Assembly: GCA_018623655.1 (NCBI GenBank)
Contig: JAAZVG010000092.1
Location: forward strand, 1 to 6,054
Source: Flavobacteriaceae bacterium
GTDB taxonomy: Bacteria > Bacteroidota > Bacteroidia > Flavobacteriales > Flavobacteriaceae
Direction of reading: 5' to 3'
Length of the DNA: 6,054 nucleotides
Each line of letters opens with the position of its first letter. Position 1 is the stretch's first letter. Positions 5,493 through 6,054 of the stretch are shown one piece after another. Under the pieces are notes generated by a model. That model saw only the letters and a program-made list of their open reading frames with translations. It made no database searches and was not told the origin of the DNA. The translations under genes were made by a program, and so were the position numbers.

Positions 5493-6054
5493 TTACTTCT
5501 CGATATTTAGGGTAAAGCTTACCGTGGGATGCGTTTTTGGTGCAGTATAAGCGCCCAGAGCTTTAAAGGATAGATTCACTTCAGAGATTCTTTCAATGGT
5601 CTTTATCTGAAGCCTTTTTTGGCTTCCTGCTTCTAAAATGAATACTGGAGAATTCTCATAGAAAGTGAAAGTACTAACGTTTTCTAAAAGTAGGTCGCTA
5701 CTACAGTGGTTAGTAAGTGTAATCTCTAATAGTTTAGTATCAGCTACATAACCAACAACTTCGATACCAATACTTGCTTTTAGTAGGGGTAGTAGAAATT
5801 CTTCTCGACCGACCAGGAGATTATTATACGCCGCAACGGTACGCTTTGCGAATAAGGCTTCCTTAAGAGATGCGATTGATCGCTCCTCGGTGAAGACTAG
5901 TGTTACAGGTCTTTGTAATCCTTTGTTGGCATAATCCCATTCGATGAGGTCGTGAACATCTGAGGTAGCCATGATTGTTAAGTCTTCTTCTAAGGCGATA
6001 CCTAAGGATTCTTCTGCGTAGGCTCCGAGGTTAATGACCTCAATGCCGTGGAGC
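5493..6054 (-). CDS. PHP-domain, Sb-PDE-like phosphodiesterase, C-terminal part (5' end missing)
   Basis: The minus-strand frame is open from the right edge to TAA at 5495-5493, giving 187 codons of a longer gene; the ATG at 5972 is internal. The visible protein starts LHGIEVINLGAYAEESLGIA and continues to TIMATSDVHDLIEWDY, which is the end of a PHP metal-dependent phosphoesterase domain: the Glu-Val-x-N strand, the helix over it, and the SDxH motif supplying a metal-binding His. After the PHP tail (RPVTLVF, LKEALFAKRT) comes a beta-rich C-terminal domain of about 110 residues with alternating hydrophobic strands. This arrangement fits what I recall of the Sb-PDE family of Sphingobacterium and other Bacteroidota, which hydrolyse phosphodiesters and often carry a signal peptide; the N-terminus that would show this is outside the window. 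The natural substrate is not known to me. tmRNA follows 54 bp downstream on the same strand. Confidence 0.82.
   Translation of the reverse strand, partial: LHGIEVINLGAYAEESLGIALEEDLTIMATSDVHDLIEWDYANKGLQRPVTLVFTEERSIASLKEALFAKRTVAAYNNLLVGREEFLLPLLKASIGIEVVGYVADTKLLEITLTNHCSSDLLLENVSTFTFYENSPVFILEAGSQKRLQIKTIERISEVNLSFKALGAYTAPKTHPTVSFTLNIEK

Noticed and set aside
5493..5972. Phosphodiesterase gene starting at ATG 5972 as a complete 159-residue protein
   Set aside because: The frame continues upstream to the window edge with PHP-domain sequence, and the ATG falls in the middle of the strand just before SDVH, so it is an internal Met.

Overview
The window looks like ordinary chromosome of a Bacteroidota bacterium, most likely in the Flavobacteriia or a related class. 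This rests on four things: protein families typical of that phylum (a NamZ/DUF1343 lipoprotein, an Sb-PDE-type PHP phosphodiesterase, a lone LolC/E-like permease); a tmRNA whose tag reads GENNYALAA; TAnnTTTG boxes of the kind used by the Bacteroidota primary sigma factor just upstream of several start codons; and no obvious Shine-Dalgarno sequences. Genus cannot be resolved from sequence alone.

Layout. 1-441 (minus) is a YkgJ-family cysteine-cluster protein cut by the left edge. It diverges from a SAM-dependent methyltransferase (472-1170, plus). The methyltransferase meets the queuosine-pathway radical SAM enzyme QueE (1167-1769, minus) tail to tail with a 4-base overlap. Upstream of queE on the same strand is a NamZ-like peptidoglycan exo-muramidase lipoprotein (1788-3011, minus). 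Its 5' end overlaps by 45 bp, head to head, the start of an FtsX/LolC-type permease (2967-4175, plus). The permease stop and the start of an aldose-1-epimerase-like protein (4175-4987, plus) share the A of TAATG. A hairpin at 4986-5006 closes that operon. On the minus strand follow the tmRNA gene ssrA (5043-5438) and the 3' part of a PHP-domain phosphodiesterase gene (5493-6054), which runs off the right edge.

The genes do not form one pathway. They are a tightly packed set of housekeeping functions: tRNA modification (QueE), ribosome rescue (tmRNA), cell-wall turnover (NamZ) and envelope transport or export (permease). I see no mobile element, CRISPR array, defence island or clearly new system. 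The points most worth a second look are the 45-bp overlap of two divergent 5' ends and the repeated placement of -7-like boxes only 4-7 nt before start codons, which suggests leaderless or very short-leader mRNAs.
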